Origin: Ischnura elegans
Lineage: Eukaryota > Arthropoda > Insecta > Odonata > Coenagrionidae
DNA length: 64,000 nt
Assembly: GCF_921293095.1 (NCBI RefSeq)
Contig: NC_060257.1
Coordinates: 59,184,968-59,248,967, forward strand
Direction of reading: 5' to 3'
This document shows positions 1-11,893 of the stretch, piece after piece. Below the pieces are notes generated by a model. That model was given only the letters and a program-made list of their open reading frames with translations. It searched no databases and had not been told where the DNA came from. Made by a program: the position numbers and the translations under genes. Each line of letters begins with the position of its first letter. Position 1 is the first letter of the stretch.

Positions 1-399
1 CCTGAACCTGAAGGAATCTGGATATTTACTTCCTCGGAATATAAAATAATAGGTGAGAAAGTTAGTGCATGAATACAAATTGTGTAACGAGGTTAGATTT
101 CATTCAGCAGACCAATAGTTTTCAGAAATTTTATTACCCGACTAAGATGTTCAGGGTCGTCACGAAGCATATCGTTTAGTCCTCCAACAAGGTTCATCCT
201 ATACCGCAATATCCGATATAGGTCACAACAAAACGGATATTAAAACCCTTTCTCGTAAGGGTCAGCAGGAGAGTGTATTTCTTGCACGATCGGGTGCACG
301 GGTGAGAAGCCAGAGATGGCTTGTAGCGAGCTCCTAGAGTCAGGATAAAACCATAAAAATTTCCTCGTGTGTATCGCTCATCAGGTCTCCTCTGCAACT

Positions 400-1821
400 A
401 TGAGTTCCAATACGGAAGATGCTAGGAATCAGCTCCTCAGAGAGCTTTTAGGTATGCTGGCCCCTGCAGATCTGAGGCCAACACACAGGGGGGAGGTAGC
501 AGTTTTCGTGTTAACTTCATCCCAAGTTATCAGAGAGGAGGTTGAGAACTACTGTGGTGACCTAATGATTTCGTACTATGAGCGTGACATTGATGGTGTA
601 CCGAATGACTATATCACTGTGCATCCGACGGCAGACAACCAATGTTCGGGTGGCATTGTTTCTTTCAGAGGGAACCTAACGTGGGGCCAAACACAGGTTC
701 AGCGAAGCATCATGATCTTCGGAACAGAGCGCATGAAAGGGTTGTTGTCCCCTTCTTTTATCAACTATACAGTTAGGGCACAGTTCTATCCTCCTAACAT
801 GTATGCCACTGTTGAGAGTCCCATGGACCTAGCAACCACCTATGAACAGCTGGGCCAATCCAAGCACTTCGCGTATCAATTGGGGTTCAATGACCTTCTC
901 AGATTACTCCTGTCTAGGCAAATCCCAGGGGTTTCAAAGACCCTTAGTGTGCTCGTTTCTTTATTCCCTCATATCATCAGAGGGCTTGATAGGAAGATCC
1001 TCATGGGAGACGCTACAACATTCAGATCCAACTACCCTCCACAACCTGCAGAAATGAATGAAATGAGAGATGAATCAAAAAGAGCTATATTGATAGCAGG
1101 CACTGCAGCTGTAACATTAGGGTATGCATACCAGGTGGCGGAGAATCGGATGAACCAAGTGTGGACACGCACCGAGGCTGCCATGTCGTCCACTGACATC
1201 CAAGAAGTTAGTGAGGACATGTTTAAAGCTTCCTACGGAAAGCTAGTCGGGTTAGACTTCACTCCAGACCCACTGATCATTGAAACATTGGGTAGGGTGG
1301 TTGCTTACACCAAGGAGGGACGGTATGACGCAAGGGCCAAACTTACTGATCTAGCATCTCTTGATGAGATATGCAATCAGCATCCAATGACTGCTTGGGG
1401 GAAGGCTTTGTACGGACAGATGAGGCTGGTGTACCAAAAGCACCAGGCCTCCTCCATTATGTTTGGAATAACAGTGCTAAATGACCTCAGGCCATTGGTT
1501 GGGTCTATGGGGGCACTTTGGACATCAGAATTTGAGGCACTGGAGGTTCTAGCCGCACAAGTGGTGCAAGCGCCCTACATCGGCATGGTGGCCCAAATTC
1601 CTGAGGATCAGCAGATCCATAACTACGCTCGAATTATTGCAGTAGGAATTGAATTTCACAGGAAGAACCTTACAGATCAGGGCGCTGAGCGTGATTTTGC
1701 GAAATTCAACACAAAGGGAGTGACCGACCACATCGCGGACCCGGCTGACAAGGCAGCAACCATAGAGCTGGCAGCAGCCATACCAGCTAGAACTGTAACT
1801 GCCCTTGCAAATATTAGTTAG
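400..1821 (+). CDS. Viral nucleoprotein-like gene, array copy 1 (open)
   Basis: An uninterrupted 473-codon frame starts at the ATG at 400. A longer frame from 367 would need a GTG start and is not likely in a eukaryote. The protein is Ala/Leu rich, looks mostly helical, and has no signal peptide, membrane segment or catalytic motif that I can see. The length and character fit the nucleoprotein (RNA-binding, genome-encapsidating) of a negative-strand RNA virus of the Mononegavirales/Jingchuvirales type. That family call is from general resemblance, not a diagnostic motif. There is no intron. The gene lies between antisense LINE fragments, so it is an endogenous viral element rather than free virus. 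This copy has Met in the AENRMNQ segment and Arg in the GTERMKG segment. Being open shows recent origin or selection; it does not prove expression. Confidence 0.6.
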   Translation: MSSNTEDARNQLLRELLGMLAPADLRPTHRGEVAVFVLTSSQVIREEVENYCGDLMISYYERDIDGVPNDYITVHPTADNQCSGGIVSFRGNLTWGQTQVQRSIMIFGTERMKGLLSPSFINYTVRAQFYPPNMYATVESPMDLATTYEQLGQSKHFAYQLGFNDLLRLLLSRQIPGVSKTLSVLVSLFPHIIRGLDRKILMGDATTFRSNYPPQPAEMNEMRDESKRAILIAGTAAVTLGYAYQVAENRMNQVWTRTEAAMSSTDIQEVSEDMFKASYGKLVGLDFTPDPLIIETLGRVVAYTKEGRYDARAKLTDLASLDEICNQHPMTAWGKALYGQMRLVYQKHQASSIMFGITVLNDLRPLVGSMGALWTSEFEALEVLAAQVVQAPYIGMVAQIPEDQQIHNYARIIAVGIEFHRKNLTDQGAERDFAKFNTKGVTDHIADPADKAATIELAAAIPARTVTALANIS

Positions 1822-2312
1822 TTATTGTTATTTTTAGGGTGCGTCGACATCTTAGGTCATTTTGCACTGCATCATTCCATTCGTAAAAATTCATTTTGGG
1901 AGGATCACGTCATAAACCTGAACCTGAAGGAATCTGGATATTTACTTCCTCGGAATATAAAATAATAGGTGAGAAAGTTAGTGCATGAATACAAATTGTG
2001 TAACGAGGTTAGATCTCATTCAGCAGACCAACAGTTTTCAGAAATTTTATTACCCGACTAAGATGTTCAGGGTCGTCACGAAGCATATCGTTTAGTCCTC
2101 CAACAAGGTTCATCCTATATCGCAATATCCGATATAGGTCACAACAAAACGGATATTAAAACCCTTTCTCGTAAGGGTCAGCAGGAGAGTGTATTTCTTG
2201 CACGATCGGGTGCACGGGTGAGAAGCCAGAGATGGCTTGTAGCGAGCTCCTAGAGTCAGGATAAAACCATAAATTCCTCGTGTGTATCGCTCATCAGGTC
2301 TCCTCTGCAACT
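1822..2312 (-). repeat. Array spacer: chimera of LINE A 3' end and LINE B RNase H fragment (representative of eight)
   Basis: About 1830-2143 matches the 3' end and last codons of LINE A (15238-15552) almost exactly, in antisense. At GATATAGGTCACA it leaves LINE A and enters a piece matching LINE B RNase H (20633-20743, about 95% by eye). That piece ends at GAGTCAG near 2259 and is followed by non-LINE leader up to the gene's ATG. The same chimera lies at 1-399 (partial), 3735-4228, 5651-6144, 7567-8060, 9483-9977, 11400-11893 and 13316-13809. A 66-67 codon minus-strand frame in each spacer is only the relic of the RNase H region, not a gene. Confidence 0.9.
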
Positions 2313-3734
2313 ATGAGTTCCAATACCGAAGATGCTAGGAATCAGCTCCTCAGAGAGCTTATAGGTATGCTGGCCCCTGCAGATCTGAGGCCAACACACA
2401 GGGGGGAGGTAGCAGTTTTCGTGTTAACTTCATCCCAAGTTATCAGAGAGGAGGTTGAGAACTACTGTGGTGACCTAATGATTTCGTACTATGAGCGTGA
2501 CATTGATGGTGTACCGAATGACTATATCACTGTGCATCCGACGGCAGACAACCAATGTTCGGGTGGCATTGTTTCTTTCAGAGGGAACCTAACGTGGGGC
2601 CAAACACAGGTTCAGCGAAGCATCATGATCTTCGGAACAGAGCGCATGAAAGGGTTGTTGTCCCCTTCTTTTATCAACTATACAGTTAGGGCACAGTTCT
2701 ATCCTCCTAACATGTATGCCACTGTTGAGAGTCCCATGGACCTAGCAACCACCTATGAACAGCTGGGCCAATCCAAGCACTTCGCGTATCAATTGGGGTT
2801 CAATGACCTTCTCAGATTACTCCTGTCTAGGCAAATCCCAGGGGTTTCAAAGACCCTTAGTGTGCTCGTTTCTTTATTCCCTCATATCATCAGAGGGCTT
2901 GATAGGAAGATCCTCATGGGAGACGCTACAACATTCAGATCCAACTACCCTCCACAACCTGCAGAAATGAATGAAATGAGAGATGAATGAAAAAGAGTTA
3001 TATTGTTAGCAGGCACTGTATCTGTAACATTAGGGTATGCATACCAGGTGGCGGAGAATCGGGTGAACCAAGTGTGGACACGCACCGAGGCTGCCATGTC
3101 GTCCACTGACATCCAAGAAGTTAGTGAGGACATGTTTAAAGCTTCCTACGGAAAGCTAGTCGGGTTAGACTTCACTCCAGACCCACTGATCATTGAAACA
3201 TTGGGTAGGGTGGTTGCTTACACCAAGGAGGGACGGTATGACGCAAGGGCCAAACTTACTGATCTAGCATCTCTTGATGAGATATGCAATCAGCATCCAA
3301 TGACTGCTTGGGGGAAGGCTTTGTACGGACAGATGAGGCTGGTGTACCAAAAGCACCAGGCCTCCTCCATTATGTTTGGAATAACAGTGCTAAATGACCT
3401 CAGGCCATTGGTTGGGTCTATGGGGGCACTTTGGACATCAGAATTTGAGGCACTGGAGGTTCTAGCCGCACAAGTGGTGCAAGCGCCCTACATCGGCATG
3501 GTGGCCCAAATTCCTGAGGATCAGCAGATCCATAACTACGCTCGAATTATTGCAGTAGGAATTGAATTTCACAGGAAGAACCTTACAGATCAGGGCGCTG
3601 AGCGTGATTTTGCGAAATTCAACACAAAGGGAGTGACCGACCACATCGCGGACCCGGCTGACAAGGCAGCAACCATAGAGCTGGCAGCAGCCATACCAGC
3701 TAGAACTGTAACTGCCCTTGCAAATATTAGTTAG
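2313..3734 (+). pseudogene. Viral nucleoprotein-like gene, array copy 2 (TGA nonsense)
   Basis: Same gene as copy 1 but closed by a TGA at 2988-2990, where intact copies read TCA (Ser) after the MRDE segment. The open part is 225 codons from the ATG at 2313. The rest of the frame stays open to the normal stop at 3734, with no indel. A cluster of linked substitutions follows the stop (Val, Leu, Val and Ser where copy 1 has Ala, Ile, Ala and Ala), and the RELIG variant lies near the N terminus. The same cluster and TGA occur in copy 5, so the two are duplicates of one ancestor. The leader here lacks three bases (AAATTCC against AAAAATTTCC), which explains the 1913-bp spacing. Confidence 0.65.
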
Positions 3735-4228
3735 TTATTGTTATTTTTAGGGTGCGTCGACATCTTAGGTCATTTTGCACTGCATCATTCCATTCGTAAA
3801 AATTCATTTTGGGAGGATCACGTCATAAACCTGAACCTGAAGGAATCTGGATATTTACTTCCTCGGAATATAAAATAATAGGTGAGAAAGTTAGTGCATG
3901 AATACAAATTGTGTAACGAGGTTAGATTTCATTCAGCAGACCAATAGTTTTCAGAAATTTTATTACCCGACTAAGATGTTCAGGGTCGTCACGAAGCATA
4001 TCGTTTAGTCCTCCAACAAGGTTCATCCTATACCGCAATATCCGATATAGGTCACAACAAAACGGATATTAAAACCCTTTCTCGTAAGGGTCAGCAGGAG
4101 AGTGTATTTCTTGCACGATCGGGTGCACGGGTGAGAAGCCAGAGATGGCTTGTAGCGAGCTCCTAGAGTCAGGATAAAACCATAAAAATTTCCTCGTGTG
4201 TATCGCTCATCAGGTCTCCTCTGCAACT

Positions 4229-5650
4229 ATGAGTTCCAATACGGAAGATGCTAGGAATCAGCTCCTCAGAGAGCTTTTAGGTATGCTGGCCCCTGCAGAT
4301 CTGAGGCCAACACACAGGGGGGAGGTAGCAGTTTTCGTGTTAACTTCATCCCAAGTTATCAGAGAGGAGGTTGAGAACTACTGTGGTGACCTAATGATTT
4401 CGTACTATGAGCGTGACATTGATGGTGTACCGAATGACTATATCACTGTGCATCCGACGGCAGACAACCAATGTTCGGGTGGCATTGTTTCTTTCAGAGG
4501 GAACCTAACGTGGGGCCAAACACAGGTTCAGCGAAGCATCATGATCTTTGGAACAGAGGGCATGAAAGGGTTGTTGTCCCCTTCTTTTATCAACTATACA
4601 GTTAGGGCACAGTTCTATCCTCCTAACATGTATGCCACTGTTTAGAGTCCCATGGACCTAGCAACCACCTATGAACAGCTGGGCCAATCCAAGCACTTCG
4701 CGTATCAATTGGGGTTCAATGACCTTCTCAGATTACTCCTGTCTAGGCAAATCCCAGGGGTTTCAAAGACCCTTAGTGTGCTCGTTTCTTTATTCCCTCA
4801 TATCATCAGAGGGCTTGATAGGAAGATCCTCATGGGAGACGCTACAACATTCAGATCCAACTACCCTCCACAACCTGCAGAAATGAATGAAATGAGAGAT
4901 GAATCAAAAAGAGCTATATTGATAGCAGGCACTGCAGCTGTAACATTAGGGTATGCATACCAGGTGGCGGAGAATCGGATGAACCAAGTGTGGACACGCA
5001 CCGAGGCTGCCATGTCGTCCACTGACATCCAAGAAGTTAGTGAGGACATGTTTAAAGCTTCCTACGGAAAGCTAGTCGGGTTAGACTTCACTCCAGACCC
5101 ACTGATCATTGAAACATTGGGTAGGGTGGTTGCTTACACCAAGGAGGGACGGTATGACGCAAGGGCCAAACTTACTGATCTAGCATCTCTTGATGAGATA
5201 TGCAATCAGCATCCAATGACTGCTTGGGGGAAGGCTTTGTACGGACAGATGAGGCTGGTGTACCAAAAGCACCAGGCCTCCTCCATTATGTTTGGAATAA
5301 CAGTGCTAAATGACCTCAGGCCATTGGTTGGGTCTATGGGGGCACTTTGGACATCAGAATTTGAGGCACTGGAGGTTCTAGCCGCACAAGTGGTGCAAGC
5401 GCCCTACATCGGCATGGTGGCCCAAATTCCTGAGGATCAGCAGATCCATAACTACGCTCGAATTATTGCAGTAGGAATTGAATTTCACAGGAAAAACCTT
5501 ACAGATCAGGGCGCTGAGCGTGATTTTGCGAAATTCAACACAAAGGGAGTGACCGACCACATCGCGGACCCGGCTGACAAGGCAGCAACCATAGAGCTGG
5601 CAGCAGCCATACCAGCTAGAACTGTAACTGCCCTTGCAAATATTAGTTAG
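4229..5650 (+). pseudogene. Viral nucleoprotein-like gene, array copy 3 (TAG nonsense)
   Basis: A TAG at 4643-4645 replaces the GAG (Glu) codon that follows MYATV in intact copies, leaving 139 codons from the ATG at 4229. The frame then reopens at an internal Met (4652) and runs 332 codons to the normal stop. There is no indel. Copies 6 and 7 carry the same TAG and the same silent TTT in place of TTC a little upstream, so these three form one sequence type. The Gly in the GTEGMKG segment and Met in AENRMNQ are also shared. Confidence 0.65.
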
Positions 5651-6144
5651 TTATTGTTATTTTTAGGGTGCGTCGACATCTTAGGTCATTTTGCACTGCA
5701 TCATTCCATTCGTAAAAATTCATTTTGGGAGGATCACGTCATAAACCTGAACCTGAAGGAATCTGGATATTTACTTCCTCGGAATATAAAATAATAGGTG
5801 AGAAAGTTAGTGCATGAATACAAATTGTGTAACGAGGTTAGATCTCATTCAGCAGACCAACAGTTTTCAGAAATTTTATTACCCGACTAAGATGTTCAGG
5901 GTCGTCACGAAGCATATCGTTTAGTCCTCCAACAAGGTTCATCCTATACCGCAATATCCGATATAGGTCACAACAAAACGGATATTAAAACCCTTTCTCG
6001 TAAGGGTCAGCAGGAGAGTGTATTTCTTGCACGATCGGGTGCACGGGTGAGAAGCCAGAGATGGCTTGTAGCGAGCTCCTAGAGTCAGGATAAAACCATA
6101 AAAATTTCCTCGTGTGTATCGCTCATCAGGTCTCCTCTGCAACT

Positions 6145-7566
6145 ATGAGTTCCAATACGGAAGATGCTAGGAATCAGCTCCTCAGAGAGCTTTTAGGTAT
6201 GCTGGCCCCTGCAGATCTGAGGCCAACACACAGGGGGGAGGTAGCAGTTTTCGTGTTAACTTCATCCCAAGTTATCAGAGAGGAGGTTGAGAACTACTGT
6301 GGTGACCTAATGATTTCGTACTATGAGCGTGACATTGATGGTGTACCGAATGACTATATCACTGTGCATCCGACGGCAGACAACCAATGTTCGGGTGGCA
6401 TTGTTTCTTTCAGAGGGAACCTAACGTGGGGCCAAACACAGGTTCAGCGAAGCATCATGATCTTCGGAACAGAGCGCATGAAAGGGTTGTTGTCCCCTTC
6501 TTTTATCAACTATACAGTTAGGGCACAGTTCTATCCTCCTAACATGTATGCCACTGTTGAGAGTCCCATGGACCTAGCAACCACCTATGAACAGCTGGGC
6601 CAATCCAAGCACTTCGCGTATCAATTGGGGTTCAATGACCTTCTCAGATTACTCCTGTCTAGGCAAATCCCAGGGGTTTCAAAGACCCTTAGTGTGCTCG
6701 TTTCTTTATTCCCTCATATCATCAGAGGGCTTGATAGGAAGATCCTCATGGGAGACGCTACAACATTCAGATCCAACTACCCTCCACAACCTGCAGAAAT
6801 GAATGAAATGAGAGATGAATCAAAAAGAGCTATATTGATAGCAGGCACTGCATCTGTAACATTAGGGTATGCATACCAGGTGGCGGAGAATCGGGTGAAC
6901 CAAGTGTGGACACGCACCGAGGCTGCCATGTCGTCCACTGACATCCAAGAAGTTAGTGAGGACATGTTTAAAGCTTCCTACGGAAAGCTAGTCGGGTTAG
7001 ACTTCACTCCAGACCCACTGATCATTGAAACATTGGGTAGGGTGGTTGCTTACACCAAGGAGGGACGGTATGACGCAAGGGCCAAACTTACTGATCTAGC
7101 ATCTCTTGATGAGATATGCAATCAGCATCCAATGACTGCTTGGGGGAAGGCTTTGTACGGACAGATGAGGCTGGTGTACCAAAAGCACCAGGCCTCCTCC
7201 ATTATGTTTGGAATAACAGTGCTAAATGACCTCAGGCCATTGGTTGGGTCTATGGGGGCACTTTGGACATCAGAATTTGAGGCACTGGAGGTTCTAGCCG
7301 CACAAGTGGTGCAAGCGCCCTACATCGGCATGGTGGCCCAAATTCCTGAGGATCAGCAGATCCATAACTACGCTCGAATTATTGCAGTAGGAATTGAATT
7401 TCACAGGAAGAACCTTACAGATCAGGGCGCTGAGCGTGATTTTGCGAAATTCAACACAAAGGGAGTGACCGACCACATCGCGGACCCGGCTGACAAGGCA
7501 GCAACCATAGAGCTGGCAGCAGCCATACCAGCTAGAACTGTAACTGCCCTTGCAAATATTAGTTAG
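6145..7566 (+). CDS. Viral nucleoprotein-like gene, array copy 4 (open)
   Basis: An intact 473-codon frame from the ATG at 6145. It differs from copy 1 by having Ser in place of Ala in the GTASVTL segment and Val in place of Met in AENRVNQ. Those two residues are also seen in copies 2 and 5, so copy 4 looks intermediate between the copy 1 type and the broken copy 2/5 type. Identity and likely function are as for copy 1: putative negative-strand RNA virus nucleoprotein, endogenised. Spacers on both sides are the usual antisense LINE chimera. Confidence 0.6.
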   Translation: MSSNTEDARNQLLRELLGMLAPADLRPTHRGEVAVFVLTSSQVIREEVENYCGDLMISYYERDIDGVPNDYITVHPTADNQCSGGIVSFRGNLTWGQTQVQRSIMIFGTERMKGLLSPSFINYTVRAQFYPPNMYATVESPMDLATTYEQLGQSKHFAYQLGFNDLLRLLLSRQIPGVSKTLSVLVSLFPHIIRGLDRKILMGDATTFRSNYPPQPAEMNEMRDESKRAILIAGTASVTLGYAYQVAENRVNQVWTRTEAAMSSTDIQEVSEDMFKASYGKLVGLDFTPDPLIIETLGRVVAYTKEGRYDARAKLTDLASLDEICNQHPMTAWGKALYGQMRLVYQKHQASSIMFGITVLNDLRPLVGSMGALWTSEFEALEVLAAQVVQAPYIGMVAQIPEDQQIHNYARIIAVGIEFHRKNLTDQGAERDFAKFNTKGVTDHIADPADKAATIELAAAIPARTVTALANIS

Positions 7567-8060
7567 TTATTGTTATTTTTAGGGTGCGTCGACATCTTAG
7601 GTCATTTTGCACTGCATCATTCCATTCGTAAAAATTCATTTTGGGAGGATCACGTCATAAACCTGAACCTGAAGGAATCTGGATATTTACTTCCTCGGAA
7701 TATAAAATAATAGGTGAGAAAGTTAGTGCATGAATACAAATTGTGTAACGAGGTTAGATCTCATTCAGCAGACCAATAGTTTTCAGAAATTTTATTACCC
7801 GACTAAGATGTTCAGGGTCGTCACGAAGCATATCGTTTAGTCCTCCAACAAGGTTCATCCTATATCGCAATATCCGATATAGGTCACAACAAAACGGATA
7901 TTAAAACCCTTTCTCGTAAGGGTCAGCAGGAGAGTGTATTTCTTGCACGATCGGGTGCACGGGTGAGAAGCCAGAGATGGCTTGTAGCGAGCTCCTAGAG
8001 TCAGGATAAAACCATAAAAATTTCCTCGTGTGTATCGCTCATCAGGTCTCCTCTGCAACT

Positions 8061-9482
8061 ATGAGTTCCAATACCGAAGATGCTAGGAATCAGCTCCTCA
8101 GAGAGCTTATAGGTATGCTGGCCCCTGCAGATCTGAGGCCAACACACAGGGGGGAGGTAGCAGTTTTCGTGTTAACTTCATCCCAAGTTATCAGAGAGGA
8201 GGTTGAGAACTACTGTGGTGACCTAATGATTTCGTACTATGAGCGTGACATTGATGGTGTACAGAATGACTATATCACTGTGCATCCGACGGCAGACAAC
8301 CAATGTTCGGGTGGCATTGTTTCTTTCAGAGGGAACCTAACGTGGGGCCAAACACAGGTTCAGCGAAGCATCATGATCTTCGGAACAGAGGGCATGAAAG
8401 GGTTGTTGTCCCCTTCTTTTATCAACTATACAGTTAGGGCACAGTTCTATCCTCCTAACATGTATGCCACTGTTGAGAGTCCCATGGACCTAGCAACCAC
8501 CTATGAACAGCTGGGCCAATCCAAGCACTTCGCGTATCAATTGGGGTTCAATGACCTTCTCAGATTACTCCTGTCTAGGCAAATCCCAGGGGTTTCAAAG
8601 ACCCTTAGTGTGCTCGTTTCTTTATTCCCTCATATCATCAGAGGGCTTGATAGGAAGATCCTCATGGGAGACGCTACAACATTCAGATCCAACTACCCTC
8701 CACAACCTGCAGAAATGAATGAAATGAGAGATGAATGAAAAAGAGTTATATTGTTAGCAGGCACTGTATCTGTAACATTAGGGTATGCATACCAGGTGGC
8801 GGAGAATCGGGTGAACCAAGTGTGGACACGCACCGAGGCTGCCATGTCGTCCACTGACATCCAAGAAGTTAGTGAGGACATGTTTAAAGCTTCCTACGGA
8901 AAGCTAGTCGGGTTAGACTTCACTCCAGACCCACTGATCATTGAAACATTGGGTAGGGTGGTTGCTTACACCAAGGAGGGACGGTATGACGCAAGGGCCA
9001 AACTTACTGATCTAGCATCTCTTGATGAGATATGCAATCAGCATCCAATGACTGCTTGGGGGAAGGCTTTGTACGGACAGATGAGGCTGGTGTACCAAAA
9101 GCACCAGGCCTCCTCCATTATGTTTGGAATAACAGTGCTAAATGACCTCAGGCCATTGGTTGGGTCTATGGGGGCACTTTGGACATCAGAATTTGAGGCA
9201 CTGGAGGTTCTAGCCGCACAAGTGGTGCAAGCGCCCTACATCGGCATGGTGGCCCAAATTCCTGAGGATCAGCAGATCCATAACTACGCTCGAATTATTG
9301 CAGTAGGAATTGAATTTCACAGGAAGAACCTTACAGATCAGGGCGCTGAGCGTGATTTTGCGAAATTCAACACAAAGGGAGTGACCGACCACATCGCGGA
9401 CCCGGCTGACAAGGCAGCAACCATAGAGCTGGCAGCAGCCATACCAGCTAGAACTGTAACTGCCCTTGCAAATATTAGTTAG
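8061..9482 (+). pseudogene. Viral nucleoprotein-like gene, array copy 5 (TGA nonsense)
   Basis: It carries the same TGA as copy 2, here at 8736-8738, and the same linked substitutions after it. It differs from copy 2 by Gln for Pro in the IDGVQND segment and by Gly in GTEGMKG, and it keeps the full-length leader. The spacer that follows this copy (9483-9977) carries two variants otherwise seen only in the terminal long LINE A (GCACCGC for GCACTGC and AGTTGAGTGC for AGTTAGTGC), so that spacer is the array member nearest to the source element. Confidence 0.65.
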
Positions 9483-9977
9483 TTATTGTTATTTTTAGGG
9501 TGCGTCGACATCTTAGGTCATTTTGCACCGCATCATTCCATTCGTAAAAATTCATTTTGGGAGGATCACGTCATAAACCTGAACCTGAAGGAATCAGGAT
9601 ATTTACTTCCTCGGAATATAAAATAATAGGTGAGAAAGTTGAGTGCATGAATACAAATTGTGTAACGAGGTTAGATTTCATTCAGCAGACCAATAGTTTT
9701 CAGAAATTTTATTACCCGACTAAGATGTTCAGGGTCGTCACGAAGCATATCGTTTAGTCCTCCAACAAGGTTCATCCTATACCGCAATATCCGATATAGG
9801 TCACAACAAAACGGATATTAAAACCCTTTCTCGTAAGGGTCAGCAGGAGAGTGTATTTCTTGCACGATCGGGTGCACGGGTGAGAAGCCAGAGATGGCTT
9901 GTAGCGAGCTCCTAGAGTCAGGATAAAACCATAAAAATTTCCTCGTGTGTATCGCTCATCAGGTCTCCTCTGCAACT

Positions 9978-11399
9978 ATGAGTTCCAATACGGAAGATGC
10001 TAGGAATCAGCTCCTCAGAGAGCTTTTAGGTATGCTGGCCCCTGCAGATCTGAGGCCAACACACAGGGGGGAGGTAGCAGTTTTCGTGTTAACTTCATCC
10101 CAAGTTATCAGAGAGGAGGTTGAGAACTACTGTGGTGACCTAATGATTTCGTACTATGAGCGTGACATTGATGGTGTACCGAATGACTATATCACTGTGC
10201 ATCCGACGGCAGACAACCAATGTTCGGGTGGCATTGTTTCTTTCAGAGGGAACCTAACGTGGGGCCAAACACAGGTTCAGCGAAGCATCATGATCTTTGG
10301 AACAGAGGGCATGAAAGGGTTGTTGTCCCCTTCTTTTATCAACTATACAGTTAGGGCACAGTTCTATCCTCCTAACATGTATGCCACTGTTTAGAGTCCC
10401 ATGGACCTAGCAACCACCTATGAACAGCTGGGCCAATCCAAGCACTTCGCGTATCAATTGGGGTTCAATGACCTTCTCAGATTACTCCTGTCTAGGCAAA
10501 TCCCAGGGGTTTCAAAGACCCTTAGTGTGCTCGTTTCTTTATTCCCTCATATCATCAGAGGGCTTGATAGGAAGATCCTCATGGGAGACGCTACAACATT
10601 CAGATCCAACTACCCTCCACAACCTGCAGAAATGAATGAAATGAGAGATGAATCAAAAAGAGCTATATTGATAGCAGGCACTGCAGCTGTAACATTAGGG
10701 TATGCATACCAGGTGGCGGAGAATCGGATGAACCAAGTGTGGACACGCACCGAGGCTGCCATGTCGTCCACTGACATCCAAGAAGTTAGTGAGGACATGT
10801 TTAAAGCTTCCTACGGAAAGCTAGTCGGGTTAGACTTCACTCCAGACCCACTGATCATTGAAACATTGGGTAGGGTGGTTGCTTACACCAAGGAGGGACG
10901 GTATGACGCAAGGGCCAAACTTACTGATCTAGCATCTCTTGATGAGATATGCAATCAGCATCCAATGACTGCTTGGGGGAAGGCTTTGTACGGACAGATG
11001 AGGCTGGTGTACCAAAAGCACCAGGCCTCCTCCATTATGTTTGGAATAACAGTGCTAAATGACCTCAGGCCATTGGTTGGGTCTATGGGGGCACTTTGGA
11101 CATCAGAATTTGAGGCACTGGAGGTTCTAGCCGCACAAGTGGTGCAAGCGCCCTACATCGGCATGGTGGCCCAAATTCCTGAGGATCAGCAGATCCATAA
11201 CTACGCTCGAATTATTGCAGTAGGAATAGAATTTCACAGGAAGAACCTTACAGATCAGGGCGCTGAGCGTGATTTTGCGAAATTCAACACAAAGGGAGTG
11301 ACCGACCACATCGCGGACCCGGCTGACAAGGCAGCAACCATAGAGCTGGCAGCAGCCATACCAGCTAGAACTGTAACTGCCCTTGCAAATATTAGTTAG
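9978..11399 (+). pseudogene. Viral nucleoprotein-like gene, array copy 6 (TAG nonsense)
   Basis: Same type as copy 3: TAG at 10392-10394 after MYATV, with the frame reopening at 10401 and running to the normal stop. Near the 3' end GGAATAGAA replaces GGAATTGAA, a silent change shared only with copy 7. Copies 6 and 7 are therefore the closest adjacent pair in the array and look like the product of the latest single-unit duplication. Confidence 0.65.
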
Positions 11400-11893
11400 T
11401 TATTGTTATTTTTAGGGTGCGTCGACATCTTAGGTCATTTTGCACTGCATCATTCCATTCGTAAAAATTCATTTTGGGAGGATCACGTCATAAACCTGAA
11501 CCTGAAGGAATCTGGATATTTACTTCCTCGGAATATAAAATAATAGGTGAGAAAGTTAGTGCATGAATACAAATTGTGTAACGAGGTTAGATTTCATTCA
11601 GCAGACCAATAGTTTTCAGAAATTTTATTACCCGACTAAGATGTTCAGGGTCGTCACGAAGCATATCGTTTAGTCCTCCAACAAGGTTCATCCTATACCG
11701 CAATATCCGATATAGGTCACAACAAAACGGATATTAAAACCCTTTCTCGTAAGGGTCAGCAGGAGAGTGTATTTCTTGCACGATCGGGTGCACGGGTGAG
11801 AAGCCAGAGATGGCTTGTAGCGAGCTCCTAGAGTCAGGATAAAACCATAAAAATTTCCTCGTGTGTATCGCTCATCAGGTCTCCTCTGCAACT

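Noticed and set aside
194..397. Minus-strand 66-67 codon ORF repeated in every array spacer
   Set aside because: It is the antisense relic of the LINE A end and LINE B RNase H fragment; the frame crosses their junction and has no independent start or function.
367..399. Eleven extra codons upstream of the nucleoprotein ATG
   Set aside because: They would require a GTG start; in a eukaryote the ATG at 400 is the sensible start.
842..1057. 71-codon plus-strand and 60-62 codon minus-strand ORFs inside each nucleoprotein copy
   Set aside because: They overlap the longer conserved frame and vary with its third positions; shadows of the real gene.
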